From: Commensalibacter oyaizuii
GTDB lineage: Bacteria; Pseudomonadota; Alphaproteobacteria; Acetobacterales; Acetobacteraceae
Length of the DNA: 64,000 bases
Assembly: GCF_029953265.1 (NCBI RefSeq)
Contig: NZ_JASBAO010000001.1
Span: 1,440,001-1,504,000 of the forward strand
Reading direction: 5' to 3'
This document shows positions 1-8,887 of the stretch, in pieces. The notes beneath the pieces are model-generated. The model searched no databases and had not been told where the DNA came from. It was given only the letters and a program-made list of their open reading frames with translations. Positions within the stretch are counted from its first letter, which is position 1. Each line of letters starts with the position of its first letter. Both the position numbers and the translations under genes were made by a program.

Positions 1-1125
1 CTAGCAAATACTCATGCTATTGCAGCGTATGGATTGCAGGTCAAAGAAACAGGGGATCGGTGTGTTTCTTGGTTACCTTTATACCATGACATGGGATTAG
101 TTGGTTTTTTTATTACTCCGATGACATGCCAATTAACCATTGATCTTCTACCCACACGTGACTTTGCACGACGACCTCATGTATGGCTTGATTTAATCAG
201 CCGTAACAAAGCAACCATTTCTTATAGTCCATCATTTGGATATGAACTATGTGGTCGTAGAGCACCCTCCTCCACCCTTGATCTTGATTTATCCTCTTGG
301 CGATCAGCAGGAATAGGAGGCGATATGATTCGTCCCCATATTTTAGAACAATTCGCAGAGCAATACGCTTCATATGGTTTTAATCCAAAAGCGTTTGTTG
401 CCAGTTATGGCATGGCTGAAGCAACATTAGCACTGAGCTTTGCACCTTTAAACACAGGGATCAAAACAGATACTGTTGACTTAAACGTTCTTGAAACTGA
501 CAGAATTGCTAAGCCATGCAACGATCCTAACATAACAACAAGAACCTTTATTCTCTGTGGTCCCATATTACCTAAACACGAAATAGAAGTGAGAGACGAA
601 CAAGGAAAACCTGTATCAGAACGAGTTGTTGGTAGCATTTACGTGCGTGGCCCCAGCCTTATGAAGGAATATTTTAATCAGCCTGAAGAAACAAAACGTG
701 TTTTAAGTGATGATGGTTGGTTAAAGACAGGTGATCTGGGATATATTTTAGACAATGAAATCGTTATTACAGGTCGTGAGAAGGATTTGATTATTATTAA
801 CGGTCGTAATATCTGGCCTCAAGACCTTGAATGGGCTGCAGAACAAAATTTTTCATCTCTAAGAAGTCGAGATGTAGCCGTTTTTTCAGTCGATACTGAT
901 GAACACGAATCCATCGTTGCATTGGTGCAATGCCGGGCCATTGATCCAGAGGAACGCAAAAAACTACAAGAGGAAATGACCCATTTATTTAGGCGTCAAC
1001 ATGGCGTAGATGTCTCTGTAATTTTGGTCCCACCCCATAGTTTGCCACAAACTTCTTCGGGAAAATTAACCCGTGCGAAAGCAAGAAAAATGTTGTTAGA
1101 TGGGGAATTTAATTTAAGCGCTTGA
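1..1125 (+). CDS. Fatty acyl-AMP ligase, C-terminal part (5' end outside window)
   Basis: Adenylate-forming enzyme that would activate a fatty acid as acyl-AMP and pass it to an acyl carrier protein. The reading frame is open from base 1, so the gene starts left of the window; about 374 C-terminal residues are seen. Motifs include SWLPLYHDMGLVG and YGMAEATLA, both typical of the FAAL branch, then a TGDLGY box, GREKDLIIINGRN and a C-terminal SSGKLTR carrying the catalytic lysine region. The FAAL subtype is favoured over acyl-CoA ligase because a dedicated ACP follows 132 bp downstream, then serine palmitoyltransferase. In Caulobacter an acyl-ACP synthetase likewise sits beside the sphingolipid genes. 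The natural substrate is inferred. Confidence 0.88.
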   Translation, partial: LANTHAIAAYGLQVKETGDRCVSWLPLYHDMGLVGFFITPMTCQLTIDLLPTRDFARRPHVWLDLISRNKATISYSPSFGYELCGRRAPSSTLDLDLSSWRSAGIGGDMIRPHILEQFAEQYASYGFNPKAFVASYGMAEATLALSFAPLNTGIKTDTVDLNVLETDRIAKPCNDPNITTRTFILCGPILPKHEIEVRDEQGKPVSERVVGSIYVRGPSLMKEYFNQPEETKRVLSDDGWLKTGDLGYILDNEIVITGREKDLIIINGRNIWPQDLEWAAEQNFSSLRSRDVAVFSVDTDEHESIVALVQCRAIDPEERKKLQEEMTHLFRRQHGVDVSVILVPPHSLPQTSSGKLTRAKARKMLLDGEFNLSA

Positions 1126-1257
1126 ACTTTCTATAAAGCACATGCCTTAAGTAAGACATCAAAGCTACTTAGAATGTAAAACAAACTGGCTATCTTTAAA
1201 GACCAAGCTAATTGATTATAATAAACGCACTATAACTCTTCTTTTGAGGGCATCAAT

Positions 1258-1500
1258 ATGACTGAAACGATTGAAAGTGTTTCTAATATCATTATAGAGA
1301 CACTCTTAGAAAATCCAAAAGTTCCTCGGAATATTTCTGCGGACAGTAAAATTATCGAAGATTTAGAATTCGATTCGCTTGCTGTCATGAATTTTGTCAT
1401 GGAAATCGAAGATAAATTAGATGTTTCTATGCCGTTGGATCGTTTGACAGACGTTCGAACAATTCGTGATCTTGCTGATGCAATTGTTTCTTTAAAATAA
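1258..1500 (+). CDS. Dedicated acyl carrier protein of the sphingolipid locus
   Basis: An 80-residue acyl carrier protein. The phosphopantetheine attachment serine is Ser40 in EFDSLAV. It differs clearly from the housekeeping ACP at 16271-16513, which has GADSLDT and a more acidic helix II, so it is a specialised carrier. It lies between the acyl-AMP ligase and serine palmitoyltransferase, with only 13 bp to the latter's ATG, which suggests that acyl-ACP rather than acyl-CoA feeds sphingoid base synthesis. Start is ATG with a GAGG ribosome site about 8 bases upstream. Confidence 0.9.
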   Translation: MTETIESVSNIIIETLLENPKVPRNISADSKIIEDLEFDSLAVMNFVMEIEDKLDVSMPLDRLTDVRTIRDLADAIVSLK

Positions 1501-1513
1501 AAAGAGCGATTTG

Positions 1514-2713
1514 ATGGATATTTTTACTAAATTTAAAACCTTGGATAGCGCTTATGATAAATTACTATCAGTTTCAAAGCATGATCCTTTCGGTACTACA
1601 ATTGAAAAAACGCTCTCCGCAACGACAGGTATAATTCAAGGCAAAGAAACTCTCCTTTTTGGTACCAACAACTATTTAGGGCTTAGCCAATCTGAAAATG
1701 CACGTAAAGCTGCTGCTGAAACAGCGTTACAATATGGAGTAGGTACAACAGGTTCGCGAATAGCAAATGGCACCTATTCCTTACATCAAAGTTTGGAACG
1801 TGATCTAGCTGATTTTTTTAATCGTCGTTCTTGTATGGTTTTTTCCACAGGATATCAAGCAACCTTAGGGATGGTTTCCACGCTAGCAGGTAAAGATGAT
1901 TATTTGTTTCTAGATGCAGACTGTCACGCCAGCATTTATGATGGTAGTCGGTTAAGCCAAGCCCAAATTATTCGTTTTCGTCACAATGATGCTGATGACC
2001 TGCGTAAACGCTTACGACGTCTAGGGGATATTCCTGGTATTAAACTGATCGTAGTCGAAGGTGTTTATTCAATGTTTGGGGACATTATTCCTCTTAAAGA
2101 ATTTGCACAGGTTAAAAAGGAAGAAAATGCCTATTTAATGATCGACGAAGCACATTCTTTTGGTATTTTTGGTGAAAATGGGCGTGGTATCGCTGAACGT
2201 GATGGAGTCGAACAAGATGTTGATTTCACCGTTGGTACTTTCTCTAAAAGCCTAGGTACGGTTGGGGGATACTGCGTATCTGATTATCCCCAAATGGATA
2301 TGCTGCGCCTATGCACCAGACCATATATGTTTACAGCATCCCTTCCCCCAGAAGTCATCGCAGCAACGAGGGAGAATCTTAAACTTATTAAAGATCACCC
2401 TGAGTTACGTGATAAACTTCGGGCAAATGCTGAACGATTCTACCACGGTTTACAACAAGCGGGTTTTCAAACAGGGCCTGATATCAGTTCTGTTATTTCT
2501 GTTATTTTAGAAGATGTTGCACAGGCTGCACAATTTTGGAACAAAGTCCTTGAATTAGGGGCTTATATTAATCTAAGTTTACCACCTGCAACGCCTGATA
2601 ACAGACCACTACTACGTGCCAGCATTGCCGCAGCCCACACTAGCGAACAGATTGATCAATTGTTAAAAATCTATATTCAAGCTGCAAAAGATGTATGTTT
2701 ACCGTTAAAGTAA
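1514..2713 (+). CDS. spt: Serine palmitoyltransferase (alpha-oxoamine synthase)
   Basis: PLP enzyme condensing L-serine with a long-chain acyl thioester to give 3-ketosphinganine, the first step of sphingolipid synthesis. The family is clear from GTNNYLG near the N-terminus, the PLP-stacking His in DCHAS (about residue 138), DEAHSFG (about 211-217) and the PLP lysine in GTFSKSLG (about 245). The serine after DEAH matches bacterial SPTs; BioF-type enzymes usually carry DDAHG or DEAHA here. Length of 399 residues is normal. A TTG lies directly before the ATG at 1514; ATG is preferred, with AAAGAG upstream. An unlinked bioB is in the window but no other bio gene, which also argues against BioF. 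Confidence 0.88.
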   Translation: MDIFTKFKTLDSAYDKLLSVSKHDPFGTTIEKTLSATTGIIQGKETLLFGTNNYLGLSQSENARKAAAETALQYGVGTTGSRIANGTYSLHQSLERDLADFFNRRSCMVFSTGYQATLGMVSTLAGKDDYLFLDADCHASIYDGSRLSQAQIIRFRHNDADDLRKRLRRLGDIPGIKLIVVEGVYSMFGDIIPLKEFAQVKKEENAYLMIDEAHSFGIFGENGRGIAERDGVEQDVDFTVGTFSKSLGTVGGYCVSDYPQMDMLRLCTRPYMFTASLPPEVIAATRENLKLIKDHPELRDKLRANAERFYHGLQQAGFQTGPDISSVISVILEDVAQAAQFWNKVLELGAYINLSLPPATPDNRPLLRASIAAAHTSEQIDQLLKIYIQAAKDVCLPLK

Positions 2714-2714
2714 C

Positions 2715-3659
2715 TTAACGTTTAAAAACACCCTGGCGATATAACTTTAGTAAAACCCAGGGTGCACTAAACAACGGGTGACGTTCTTGAAATGGAGTCA
2801 ATTGAATATCAATACCTCTATGTCGCTTAATTTTCCAAGCAATATACTGCGCCCCCCCCTGAAATGTAAAAGCTGCTTTGATTAATCGCGCTACATTTAA
2901 AGGCCGACCGATCCTGACACGTAACCACCATTTACGTTGTGCCTGCTTTTTAATTTCAGTATTTACATCTAATTTTAGCAAATATTGATTATCTTCATAA
3001 AAGTTAATTCCCATTTGTTGCCATGCTGATTTTAAAAGTTGAGTAAAATAATCTTCTCGATTCTGTATAATTAACGAGGGTCGATTTTTAGATTCAACTC
3101 TTAACTCCGCTGCATAAGTATGAGAAAATAAATTACACCAATAATCAGTGGCTGTCCCTTCGTTAGGACCAAGGTAGGCTGCCCACCAAGCAGCAGTACC
3201 AACAGCACGTATCAAGCAGCGAAATAATGCTTGTTGGCTATAATCATCACGACTCCATATAATTTTAACAGGTTGGCAAAAACGTGCCCACATTGTCGTA
3301 TCAAACGATTGAATCCCTGTCGCATACCGTAATTGCTGCAAAGAAAGAATTGCCACTTTTGCTCTTAATTTCCCTAACGAATCGGAAAATTCGTGATATT
3401 CTATGTTTGGAGGTAGATATTTATTCGCTAACTTATGGAAAGAAGGGTGCTTGTACCAATCTGATAGGGATTCAAAAACAATATAAAAATCAAATAACCC
3501 TGTTAAATCTTTTTTCCACAAAGTTGATCCATAATACAAAACCCCAACTGGTTTTGTCTTTACAATAATAGATTCGACAAATTGTATGACTTCATCAGGA
3601 ACATCATCTATTTTTAAGGATGTTTCCAACAACTGAGGAACTGATAACGACTTTTCCAT
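2715..3659 (-). CDS. Tam41-like nucleotidyltransferase (possible CDP-lipid synthase)
   Basis: A 314-residue soluble protein. Residues 42-62 hold YYGSTLW followed by GLFDFYIV and a conserved W (DWYKHP). This order matches the nucleotidyltransferase core of mitochondrial Tam41/MMP37, the peripheral CDP-diacylglycerol synthase (YGS-x-(V/L), then DF-x-V, then W). A later stretch, from KVAILSL to RFCQPVKIIW, resembles the Tam41 segment ending in LHKPV. The gene starts 2 bp after the stop of the lipid kinase at 3662-4636, so the two are coupled. A plausible role is CTP-dependent activation of a phosphorylated lipid. Catalytic activity and substrate are inferred. A run of eight G lies in the coding strand near the 3' end (2852-2859). 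It converges on spt with 1 bp between stops. Confidence 0.6.
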   Translation of the reverse strand: MEKSLSVPQLLETSLKIDDVPDEVIQFVESIIVKTKPVGVLYYGSTLWKKDLTGLFDFYIVFESLSDWYKHPSFHKLANKYLPPNIEYHEFSDSLGKLRAKVAILSLQQLRYATGIQSFDTTMWARFCQPVKIIWSRDDYSQQALFRCLIRAVGTAAWWAAYLGPNEGTATDYWCNLFSHTYAAELRVESKNRPSLIIQNREDYFTQLLKSAWQQMGINFYEDNQYLLKLDVNTEIKKQAQRKWWLRVRIGRPLNVARLIKAAFTFQGGAQYIAWKIKRHRGIDIQLTPFQERHPLFSAPWVLLKLYRQGVFKR

Positions 3660-3661
3660 TA

Positions 3662-4636
3662 TTATAAACGTACAAATGAAAATTCAGGGCCAACCGATAA
3701 TACAACAGTTTGTTTTTCCCCTGTATCAAAATGTTCTCCGTCCAAAATTATTTCTTGATTTATGTTTAATACAATTTTTTGAGCAATACCGCTTTGATAA
3801 GCGGGATTCTGTCGCAACCAATTAGGAACCTTCCCCCTTAATAAAGAAAAACAAGCAGCAATCAACCTGGGAGGATACGCCTTAACATTCAAATAATGTA
3901 ATCGTTGATCCCGAGAATTCCCCCCCCAGAAAGGCCACATCCCATTAGACATGCTTTGTAAGGTGGTTGCCAGAAATAAAAAGGTATGTTCTTGCTGCAT
4001 TTTTTGAGAGTCAATTTGGATATTGCAAAATTCTCCCTGAAGCCAATTTCCCCTTGTTTGTGGGAAAAATAATTTTAATAAAGCTGTAATAATTGTAGCA
4101 CCAACAGCCCAATCATGAGGAAAATTCTTCAAAATTGTTGGGCCATGGGCAATATTAATCGCCCTCGTAAAAGCAGCCGCCCCTTGAAACATTCCTAGTA
4201 CAGCTGGTTTAGATGCATCTAACCATTCGATTTTTAAAGCATGGCGATGTTGAACTGAATTAATCAAACGGTTACGCTCCGACAAAATTTTGATACGCTG
4301 CAACGCTGGAAAACCACGCACGCCAAACCCGATGTCCTTAGCAATTAAATTCGTATTTCCTGAAGGCAAAATGACCAAATATGGCATTTTATTAAAATCA
4401 TATGAATGATAAATTGCAGTCATTACACGACTAATTGTACCATCTCCACCATCAACAATAATGCAGTTTACATTTTCTTTGGCAAATTGGGCTACAACGT
4501 CCATGACCTCTTGAATTGAAGTGGGAACACAATAATAATCTCCTAACCACTCTTTAGCAAACTGAGAAAAATCTAAATCCTCTTTTGCATTTAATCGGCT
4601 GGTTGGATTTTTGATCAAGGCAATTTTTTGATTCAC
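3662..4636 (-). CDS. Diacylglycerol-kinase-family lipid kinase (ceramide-kinase candidate)
   Basis: A 324-residue protein of the DAGK/sphingosine-kinase/YegS family. The N-terminal KIALIKNPTSR corresponds to the family NP-x-SG nucleotide site, here with R in place of G. DGGDGTISRV at 62-71 is the signature GGDGT loop, and a C-terminal ILDGEHF matches the conserved DGE. Family members phosphorylate diacylglycerol, sphingoid bases or ceramide. Beside serine palmitoyltransferase, ceramide or the long-chain base is the likely substrate; Caulobacter CpgB, a ceramide kinase, is a known bacterial precedent. It is first in a leftward operon with the Tam41-like gene. Substrate is inferred. Confidence 0.75.
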   Translation of the reverse strand: MNQKIALIKNPTSRLNAKEDLDFSQFAKEWLGDYYCVPTSIQEVMDVVAQFAKENVNCIIVDGGDGTISRVMTAIYHSYDFNKMPYLVILPSGNTNLIAKDIGFGVRGFPALQRIKILSERNRLINSVQHRHALKIEWLDASKPAVLGMFQGAAAFTRAINIAHGPTILKNFPHDWAVGATIITALLKLFFPQTRGNWLQGEFCNIQIDSQKMQQEHTFLFLATTLQSMSNGMWPFWGGNSRDQRLHYLNVKAYPPRLIAACFSLLRGKVPNWLRQNPAYQSGIAQKIVLNINQEIILDGEHFDTGEKQTVVLSVGPEFSFVRL

Positions 4637-4831
4637 TGACGGCTTCTATCGTTTATATTAACTTGTTTAAAATACGTAAGAGTAGTAATAAACATTCCAG
4701 TTTTTTTAAAATATTTTAATCTAACTCGATATTGTCTTTTATGAAATAAATTACAAAAAAATCAACTATAATATAATAATAAACCTATGTTATTGTAACG
4801 GACCATAATTAATTTTTAAGGATAATGGTTT

Positions 4832-5710
4832 TTGAAACGCTTTACGATCGCTCATATCTCTGACATTCATTTGCCACTAGAAAGCATTCAGTTTTCAAAG
4901 TTATCGCTTTGTAATAAACGATTTTTAAGCTTTTTATCATGGAAAAAAAGACGTCTAATTTTACAAAAAAAAATGTTAGATCAAATCATTAACGATATAG
5001 CCAATCATAAACCTGATTTAGTTGTCATTACGGGCGATTTAACCAATCTTGCATTACCTGAAGAATTCCAGCAAGCTGCAGAATGGCTAAATAACTTACC
5101 TTTCTCTAAAATTCGGGTTATTCCTGGAAATCATGACGCCCTTGTTAGTACCAAATGGTACAATAGCTACGCCTATTGGACACCATGGACCAAGGCCTAC
5201 AGCAATCAAGATTATCCAATCGTAACAAAAACAGACATGACCGCTTTAATTGGTATAAATTCAGCTGTACCAACCTTACCCCTTTTTGCCAGTGGACATA
5301 TTGATAAAAACCAATTACAACGTTTACGCAGTATCCTTTATCAAACTAAGAAAGAGGGACTGTTTAGAATTGTTGTACTACATCATCCCCCTGTTTCTGG
5401 GATCGTCACAAAAAGAAAAGCCCTGAGAAACAGAAAGAAACTGCAACAAATTCTATTAGAAGAAGGGGCAGAAATGATTTTATATGGCCACGTTCATAAA
5501 ACAATGACACAAAAATTTCTTAACACAGATATTCCTTTATTAGGCATTGCTTCTGCTTCATCCAACTCCACACGCCCACAACGACAAGCAGCTTGGCGCA
5601 AAATTACGCTAGAGCGAGTAGATAATCAACTAAACGTAAAATCAACTGTAAGAGCCCTGGATAAAAATCAACAATTTTTTGAAAAACATTCCTTCTATCT
5701 AAACCATTAA
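4832..5710 (+). CDS. Calcineurin-like metallophosphoesterase
   Basis: A 292-residue dimetal phosphoesterase. Motifs in order: SDIH (Asp11, His13), TGDLTN, PGNHDAL, HHPP and GHVHK, the full calcineurin-fold set. No signal peptide is visible, so it is probably cytoplasmic. It is the first gene of a rightward run into the LptF/LptG-like permeases (14 bp to the next start), so a role in dephosphorylating a lipid or nucleotide-lipid intermediate is plausible but unproven; LpxH-type pyrophosphatases belong to the same fold. Start is TTG at 4832 with AAGGA about 9 bases upstream. The ATG at 4824 is out of frame. Confidence 0.82.
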   Translation: MKRFTIAHISDIHLPLESIQFSKLSLCNKRFLSFLSWKKRRLILQKKMLDQIINDIANHKPDLVVITGDLTNLALPEEFQQAAEWLNNLPFSKIRVIPGNHDALVSTKWYNSYAYWTPWTKAYSNQDYPIVTKTDMTALIGINSAVPTLPLFASGHIDKNQLQRLRSILYQTKKEGLFRIVVLHHPPVSGIVTKRKALRNRKKLQQILLEEGAEMILYGHVHKTMTQKFLNTDIPLLGIASASSNSTRPQRQAAWRKITLERVDNQLNVKSTVRALDKNQQFFEKHSFYLNH

Positions 5711-5724
5711 AATCTAGTAATCCC

Positions 5725-6960
5725 TTGTCCAAAAATAACGTACCCTCAGCACATAAAAAAACAATATGGTCTTATGTGCAGTTAAAGCTTCTAGATCATT
5801 ATTTCTTAGCGCAAGCTTTTCCAAGTTTTTGCATCTCTTTAGGCATTATTCTTGCTGCGCTGATGCTGGAACGTCTTTTGGTACTACTTGACCTGCTAGC
5901 CGCAGACGGTAGCCCGTTAGGTACATTTCTTGGATTGCTCGCAGATTTAATTCCTCACTACCTGGGCCTGGCAATACCATCGGCTTTATGTGTATCTGTC
6001 TTTTTAAGCATCAGACAAATGAGTCTCAATAACGAAATCGACGCATTATTAAGTTCTGGTGTCTCTTTATTTCGTTGTGCGCGCCCTTACGTTATAGTTG
6101 GCGGCATTATTAGTTTTCTTTGCATTATTTTGTATGGCTATGTTCAACCTTATGCACGCTATGATTTTCGCGCGGCTTTCTTTTACGCTTCTCATGCGGG
6201 GTGGGTACCCAACATACAAAGCCACATGATCATTAAACCAGATGATCACCTGGTTATGATCGTAGATAAAGCAACAAAACATGGAACACATCTTTCAGGG
6301 ATTTTTATTCAACAAAAAACGAAAAATGAAAAAAATCAACCTGTTCAACATTTTATTGTAGCCAAAGAAGGCGAATTTCATACAGCTCAAAATAGGGCCA
6401 AAGTTCAATTGGATCTATATAACGGTCAAAATCTTACCCTTAATCCCGATGATAACAATAATATTACCAATTTTGATAAAGCAACAAAGACCCTGCAACA
6501 ATCCCACAAGCGTTTAAGTTATCGAGACAGAGGGACTGGTGAACGCGAATCAACTATTAAACGTGAACTGACTATTACAGAATTATATCAACAATTACAG
6601 CACCATACGAGTAAAATCTCTATATTAGATATTAAAGCAGAGTTTCATTTCCGATTGGTTAGATCTTTGTCCATTATTTGTATTCCTATTTTAGCAACAG
6701 GATTAGCAATTACGAAAAAACGCAAAAAAAGTAATTTGGGATTCGCCATTGCAGCAGTTGCATTGGTTGGATATGATCATATTCAGCAATTTGGATCAGA
6801 TATGGTCGCCAGCGGTCATTATTCTGCTTTGGTAGCATTATGGCTTCCCCTAGCTGTATTTTTTTGTATATGTTATACGACCCTGTTACTGAAAAATGGT
6901 TTATATGCGTTTTATCCATCTTTTTTATTAAACCGTTCTGTAAAAAAGATACGTAAATGA
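5725..6960 (+). CDS. LptF/LptG (YjgP/YjgQ) family permease, first copy
   Basis: A 411-residue membrane protein of the LPS-exporter permease family. Hydrophobic segments cluster at the N-terminal third and the C-terminal third, flanking a soluble central domain (about 150-300), the usual LptF/G layout with a periplasmic jellyroll. SLNNEIDALLSSG matches the cytoplasmic coupling region of YjgP (E-x-x-AL-x-x-x-G). It overlaps the next permease by 4 bp (ATGA at 6957). Location between a phosphoesterase and a fatty acid hydroxylase inside a sphingolipid locus suggests a paralogue dedicated to exporting that lipid rather than LPS. It could still be the cell's only LptF. The TTG start at 5725 has a weak ribosome site and is uncertain. 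Confidence 0.8.
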   Translation: MSKNNVPSAHKKTIWSYVQLKLLDHYFLAQAFPSFCISLGIILAALMLERLLVLLDLLAADGSPLGTFLGLLADLIPHYLGLAIPSALCVSVFLSIRQMSLNNEIDALLSSGVSLFRCARPYVIVGGIISFLCIILYGYVQPYARYDFRAAFFYASHAGWVPNIQSHMIIKPDDHLVMIVDKATKHGTHLSGIFIQQKTKNEKNQPVQHFIVAKEGEFHTAQNRAKVQLDLYNGQNLTLNPDDNNNITNFDKATKTLQQSHKRLSYRDRGTGERESTIKRELTITELYQQLQHHTSKISILDIKAEFHFRLVRSLSIICIPILATGLAITKKRKKSNLGFAIAAVALVGYDHIQQFGSDMVASGHYSALVALWLPLAVFFCICYTTLLLKNGLYAFYPSFLLNRSVKKIRK

Positions 6961-8057
6961 CGAAATCTTGGTTTAAAAAACATACCTTAATCATTTATTT
7001 GTCTATAAAGCTACTAGGTACTGTTTTGGGTACTGCCATTTTACTTACAGCAATCATGGAAGCGTTGGCGTTACTAGACCAAATGTCCGTTATCTTGGAA
7101 AGACATTTAGGTATAATGGGAGTTGTCCATTATATGGCGTTGCGTTTACCTTTATTATTCAGCTCTATACTACCCCTTAGTATGTTAATTGGTTCTATTA
7201 TTACCTTAACACAATTAACGATTAATAATGAAATCACCATGTTACGTTCAGCTGGTTTATCTGCGGTTGGATTGCTAAAAAAATTATTGCCTGTAACCTT
7301 GTTTATCAGCGTTATTTGTTTTCTATTTTACGATCAAATTACCCCAAAAACAGAATTAAATTTGGCTATATGGTGGAATAAGACAAATCCTACCCCTGAA
7401 AAAGGGAAATCTTTTTACTTCTATCAAAAGTTAGATATTATTAATGTCGACTATATTGCCTATGGAGGCAATAAAATTTCAGGTTTGACAGTTATAAAAC
7501 GCCACGACTTATCCCATTTACGATCGATTTTAACTGCAGATTCAGCAACATATCAAGATCATCAATGGATTCTATCAAATGCAAAAATCTTGGAAATAAA
7601 TCCATCAATCCCACTAAAGTTTAAAAAATTAACTGCCTACCCAGACAATATCTGGCCAATAGAAATTACGCCACGCACTTTGGTTGAACTGTCATCTCCA
7701 ACAATACCTCAATCTATCCAAAGTATGTTTTCACAATTATCTAATGTGCATCCTTTTCGCACACCAACGAACAATTTAAAGACATCTATATGGGAACGGT
7801 TTTTTTTACCTTTTACTTTTGTTATAATGTTGGTCATAGCGGTACCAGTAACATACATCCCCCCTCGTGCTGGGTTTAAAAGCTGGCTGCCTATTTATTG
7901 CTTAGGGTGTGGTCTATTATTTATTATTTTTCAAGAAGTTCTAAGAGCTTTGGGAAAAGCAGGAACTCTACCTGCCCCTGTTGCAATTATACCTTCTTTT
8001 ATAATATTTCTCTTCGCCACCAGTACTATTATTTTAATGATTGAAGAAAAACAATGA
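6957..8057 (+). CDS. LptF/LptG (YjgP/YjgQ) family permease, second copy
   Basis: A 366-residue partner of the preceding permease. It has N-terminal membrane helices, TINNEITMLRSAG (coupling-helix motif of the YjgP/YjgQ family), a soluble middle domain and three C-terminal helices. LptF and LptG work as a heterodimer with the LptB ATPase; no LptB-like gene is in this window, so an ATPase must come from elsewhere. The ATGA overlaps at both ends (6957 and 8054) show translational coupling with the first permease and the hydroxylase. That coupling is the best sequence evidence that export and hydroxylation belong to one pathway. Confidence 0.8.
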   Translation: MTKSWFKKHTLIIYLSIKLLGTVLGTAILLTAIMEALALLDQMSVILERHLGIMGVVHYMALRLPLLFSSILPLSMLIGSIITLTQLTINNEITMLRSAGLSAVGLLKKLLPVTLFISVICFLFYDQITPKTELNLAIWWNKTNPTPEKGKSFYFYQKLDIINVDYIAYGGNKISGLTVIKRHDLSHLRSILTADSATYQDHQWILSNAKILEINPSIPLKFKKLTAYPDNIWPIEITPRTLVELSSPTIPQSIQSMFSQLSNVHPFRTPTNNLKTSIWERFFLPFTFVIMLVIAVPVTYIPPRAGFKSWLPIYCLGCGLLFIIFQEVLRALGKAGTLPAPVAIIPSFIIFLFATSTIILMIEEKQ

Positions 8058-8878
8058 ACAACCAGTCTATTTTTCAAATTATGCGAAATCAAGAGCTTCG
8101 CTCGGGTCGCAGCTATGATCTTGGCAAAATGGATTTAAAACAATTGTGGGTTGCCTATTTAACTCATGGTACTATTTTGCTTTATTTTGGCCTTATTATC
8201 GCCAGTATTATTGGTATATATTATACTTTCACAGGATGGATCCCTGTACTCAGTTCTGTTGTTGTTATGATATTTGGCTTCTCTCTAATATGGTATATCA
8301 TCCACCGCTGGATTATGCATGTTGCTTTTTTATACCAAATTAAATGGACAGCATCGCTTTGGAAACGGATCCATTTTGACCATCATCAAGATCCACATCT
8401 GTTAAATGTGTTATTTGGATCGCCCTTAAACACATTACCAACTATTTTTATTGTTGGTGGTGGACTTGGATATCTCGTCGGTGGTTTTTCTGGTGCATTT
8501 GCGTCAATTGGAACAGCTTTATACATGACCTGTTTTTATGAGTTTTTTCACTGTATTCAACATCTCGGTTACAAACCAAAATCAAAATACGTGCTGCGTA
8601 TCAAACAACTTCATGTAATGCATCATTTTCATTATGAAAAAGGTAACTACGGAATCACAAATTATTTTTGGGATAAATTATTTGGAACTTTTTACGAAGA
8701 TACAAAAAGTCGCCCCCGCAGCCCCACTGTATTTAATATAGGATACGATGTAAAACAAGCAGAGCGGTATCCTTGGGTAATGTTGAAAACTGGGGCCCCT
8801 CCTCGTGATCGTCCTGCAGGTTCTAACTTTCGCGAGCAAAAAAAGGCCACCTCTAACAATGATCAAAAGGCTGCATAG
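8054..8878 (+). CDS. Sterol desaturase/fatty acid hydroxylase superfamily protein
   Basis: A 274-residue integral membrane diiron enzyme. The His clusters are HRWIMH (84-89), HFDHH (107-111), FHCIQH (166-170) and HVMHHFHYEKGNYG (187-200), giving the full histidine-box set of the superfamily. Two hydrophobic pairs surround them. Related enzymes hydroxylate ceramide fatty acids or sphingoid bases (Scs7, Sur2). The start overlaps the upstream permease stop. In this locus the likely role is hydroxylating the acyl chain or long-chain base of the sphingolipid; the position hydroxylated cannot be told from sequence. Confidence 0.87.
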   Translation: MNNQSIFQIMRNQELRSGRSYDLGKMDLKQLWVAYLTHGTILLYFGLIIASIIGIYYTFTGWIPVLSSVVVMIFGFSLIWYIIHRWIMHVAFLYQIKWTASLWKRIHFDHHQDPHLLNVLFGSPLNTLPTIFIVGGGLGYLVGGFSGAFASIGTALYMTCFYEFFHCIQHLGYKPKSKYVLRIKQLHVMHHFHYEKGNYGITNYFWDKLFGTFYEDTKSRPRSPTVFNIGYDVKQAERYPWVMLKTGAPPRDRPAGSNFREQKKATSNNDQKAA

Positions 8879-8887
8879 GGAAATAAT

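Noticed and set aside
1514-2713. Assignment as BioF (8-amino-7-oxononanoate synthase)
   Set aside because: DEAHS rather than DDAHG, plus neighbours for acyl-ACP loading and lipid modification, favour serine palmitoyltransferase.
2703-2720. CGTTAA/TTAACG hairpin between spt and the Tam41-like gene as a terminator
   Set aside because: Only six mostly A-T pairs and a short T run; too weak to claim.
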